This document shows positions 24,731 to 25,023 of a DNA stretch of 25,023 nt, in pieces. Position 1 is the stretch's first letter. Each line of letters starts with the position of its first letter. The notes under the pieces were generated by a model. The model ran no database searches, had not been told where the DNA came from, and saw only the letters and a program-made list of their open reading frames with translations. The DNA is taken from assembly GCA_023230585.1 (NCBI GenBank), contig JALNXB010000030.1, positions 1 through 25,023 of the forward strand, in the 5' to 3' direction. This DNA is from a bacterium. Its GTDB lineage: Bacteria; Ratteibacteria; UBA8468; B48-G9; JAFGKM01. The position numbers were made by a program, and so were the translations under genes.

Positions 24731-24894
24731 AAGGAAAAAAGTATGTGGTGTCTACTCACTCTGGTACTACGGCGCATACACCTTCTACCCAACAATCGGG
24801 CACTCTGAGAACTCACTCTTCTGCATAGAAGACATCTCCGAAGGGCTTAACAGGCTCAAGTAGAAGAGCAAAAGGCTTGAACCTTTTGTTAACA
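24731..24894 (+). repeat. Inverted repeat element R3, copy B (possible structured RNA)
   Basis: This plus-strand copy matches the minus-strand copy at 11483-11648. It keeps GGTGT/ACACC, and ACTCTGAG against CTCAAGT with one bulged C. A shifted 5-bp hairpin TCTTC/GAAGA replaces CCCTT/AAGGG. The terminal hairpin AGCAAAAGG/CCTTTTGTT (24867-24890) uses a G-U pair where copy A has A-U. It lies in the gap between two minus-strand genes. Confidence 0.85.
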
Positions 24895-24918
24895 CCTAAA
24901 TTCCCGCAAAAATTATAA

Positions 24919-25023
24919 CTATGTAGAAACAGATATCTTCAAACTTTCCAGAATTTCTCTTTGAGATTTGGTAATCTCAGTAAGAATTTGTCCATACCTA
25001 CCTGAATAACTAATCTGTGTTAA
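24919..25023 (-). CDS. 3' end of an unidentified gene (possibly a transposase)
   Basis: On the minus strand an open frame enters from the right edge and ends with TAG at 24919-24921. The visible 34 residues include SGRYGQILTEITKSQREI and then LESLKISVST at the C-terminus, an amphipathic, charged tail. The ending (TKSQREILESLKI) is reminiscent of IS1634/IS4-type transposase C-termini, but so short a fragment cannot prove this. It lies 24 bases beyond R3 copy B. Confidence 0.45.
   Translation of the reverse strand, partial: LTQISYSGRYGQILTEITKSQREILESLKISVST

Noticed and set aside
24741..24863. A 35-residue frame (YSLWYYGAYTFY...) open in both copies of R3
   Set aside because: Most differences between the copies change the amino acid, whereas the possible RNA helices are kept, so coding is unlikely. 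Copy A also has a TGA just upstream.

Overview
The window is AT-rich bacterial DNA (roughly two thirds A+T by eye). Thirteen complete reading frames are credible, plus one partial gene at each edge. Most have clear Shine-Dalgarno sequences. The gene content (signal-peptide proteins built from LamG, FN3, beta-propeller and parallel beta-helix repeats, with Gfo/Idh oxidoreductases, sugar-phosphate-isomerase-like TIM barrels and a short neutral-ceramidase-like protein) recalls carbohydrate-degrading lineages of the PVC superphylum or related uncultured phyla such as Lentisphaerae or Omnitrophota relatives. No rRNA, tRNA or phylogenetic marker is present, so the assignment is only a guess.

Left part (1-5600, genes all on the minus strand): a truncated secreted LamG-TPR protein, dTDP-glucose 4,6-dehydratase (rmlB), a cystathionine gamma-synthase/methionine gamma-lyase family enzyme with a near-consensus promoter, a two-gene unit made of a DeoR-type sensor domain without its DNA-binding domain and a glucosamine-6-phosphate N-acetyltransferase (GNA1)-like enzyme, then repeat-filled intergenic DNA.

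Middle part (5600-13250, minus strand): a sugar catabolism pair (Gfo/Idh oxidoreductase and TIM-barrel isomerase/epimerase) ending in an intrinsic terminator, a 1213-residue secreted multidomain protein, and a secreted beta-propeller protein made of thirteen 39-residue repeats.

Right part (13250-25023, mixed strands): a conserved protein whose frame is broken by a -1 shift at an A6 run, a ceramidase-like hydrolase divergent from a tryptophanase/tyrosine phenol-lyase, a 529-residue secreted protein of unknown function, a DUF2148 iron-sulfur protein with an amidohydrolase, a 1141-residue secreted protein with three consecutive beta-helix modules, and the 3' end of a minus-strand gene at the edge.

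Intergenic DNA carries three dispersed repeat families. The most striking (R3, about 165 bp, two inverted copies 13 kb apart) is about 92% conserved by eye. The helices it can form survive, exactly or in altered form, despite the differences between copies, so it may be a structured RNA or a non-autonomous mobile element. Together the genes suggest extracellular polysaccharide binding and cleavage, intracellular sugar and amino-sugar processing and amino-acid fermentation, but substrates cannot be fixed from sequence alone.
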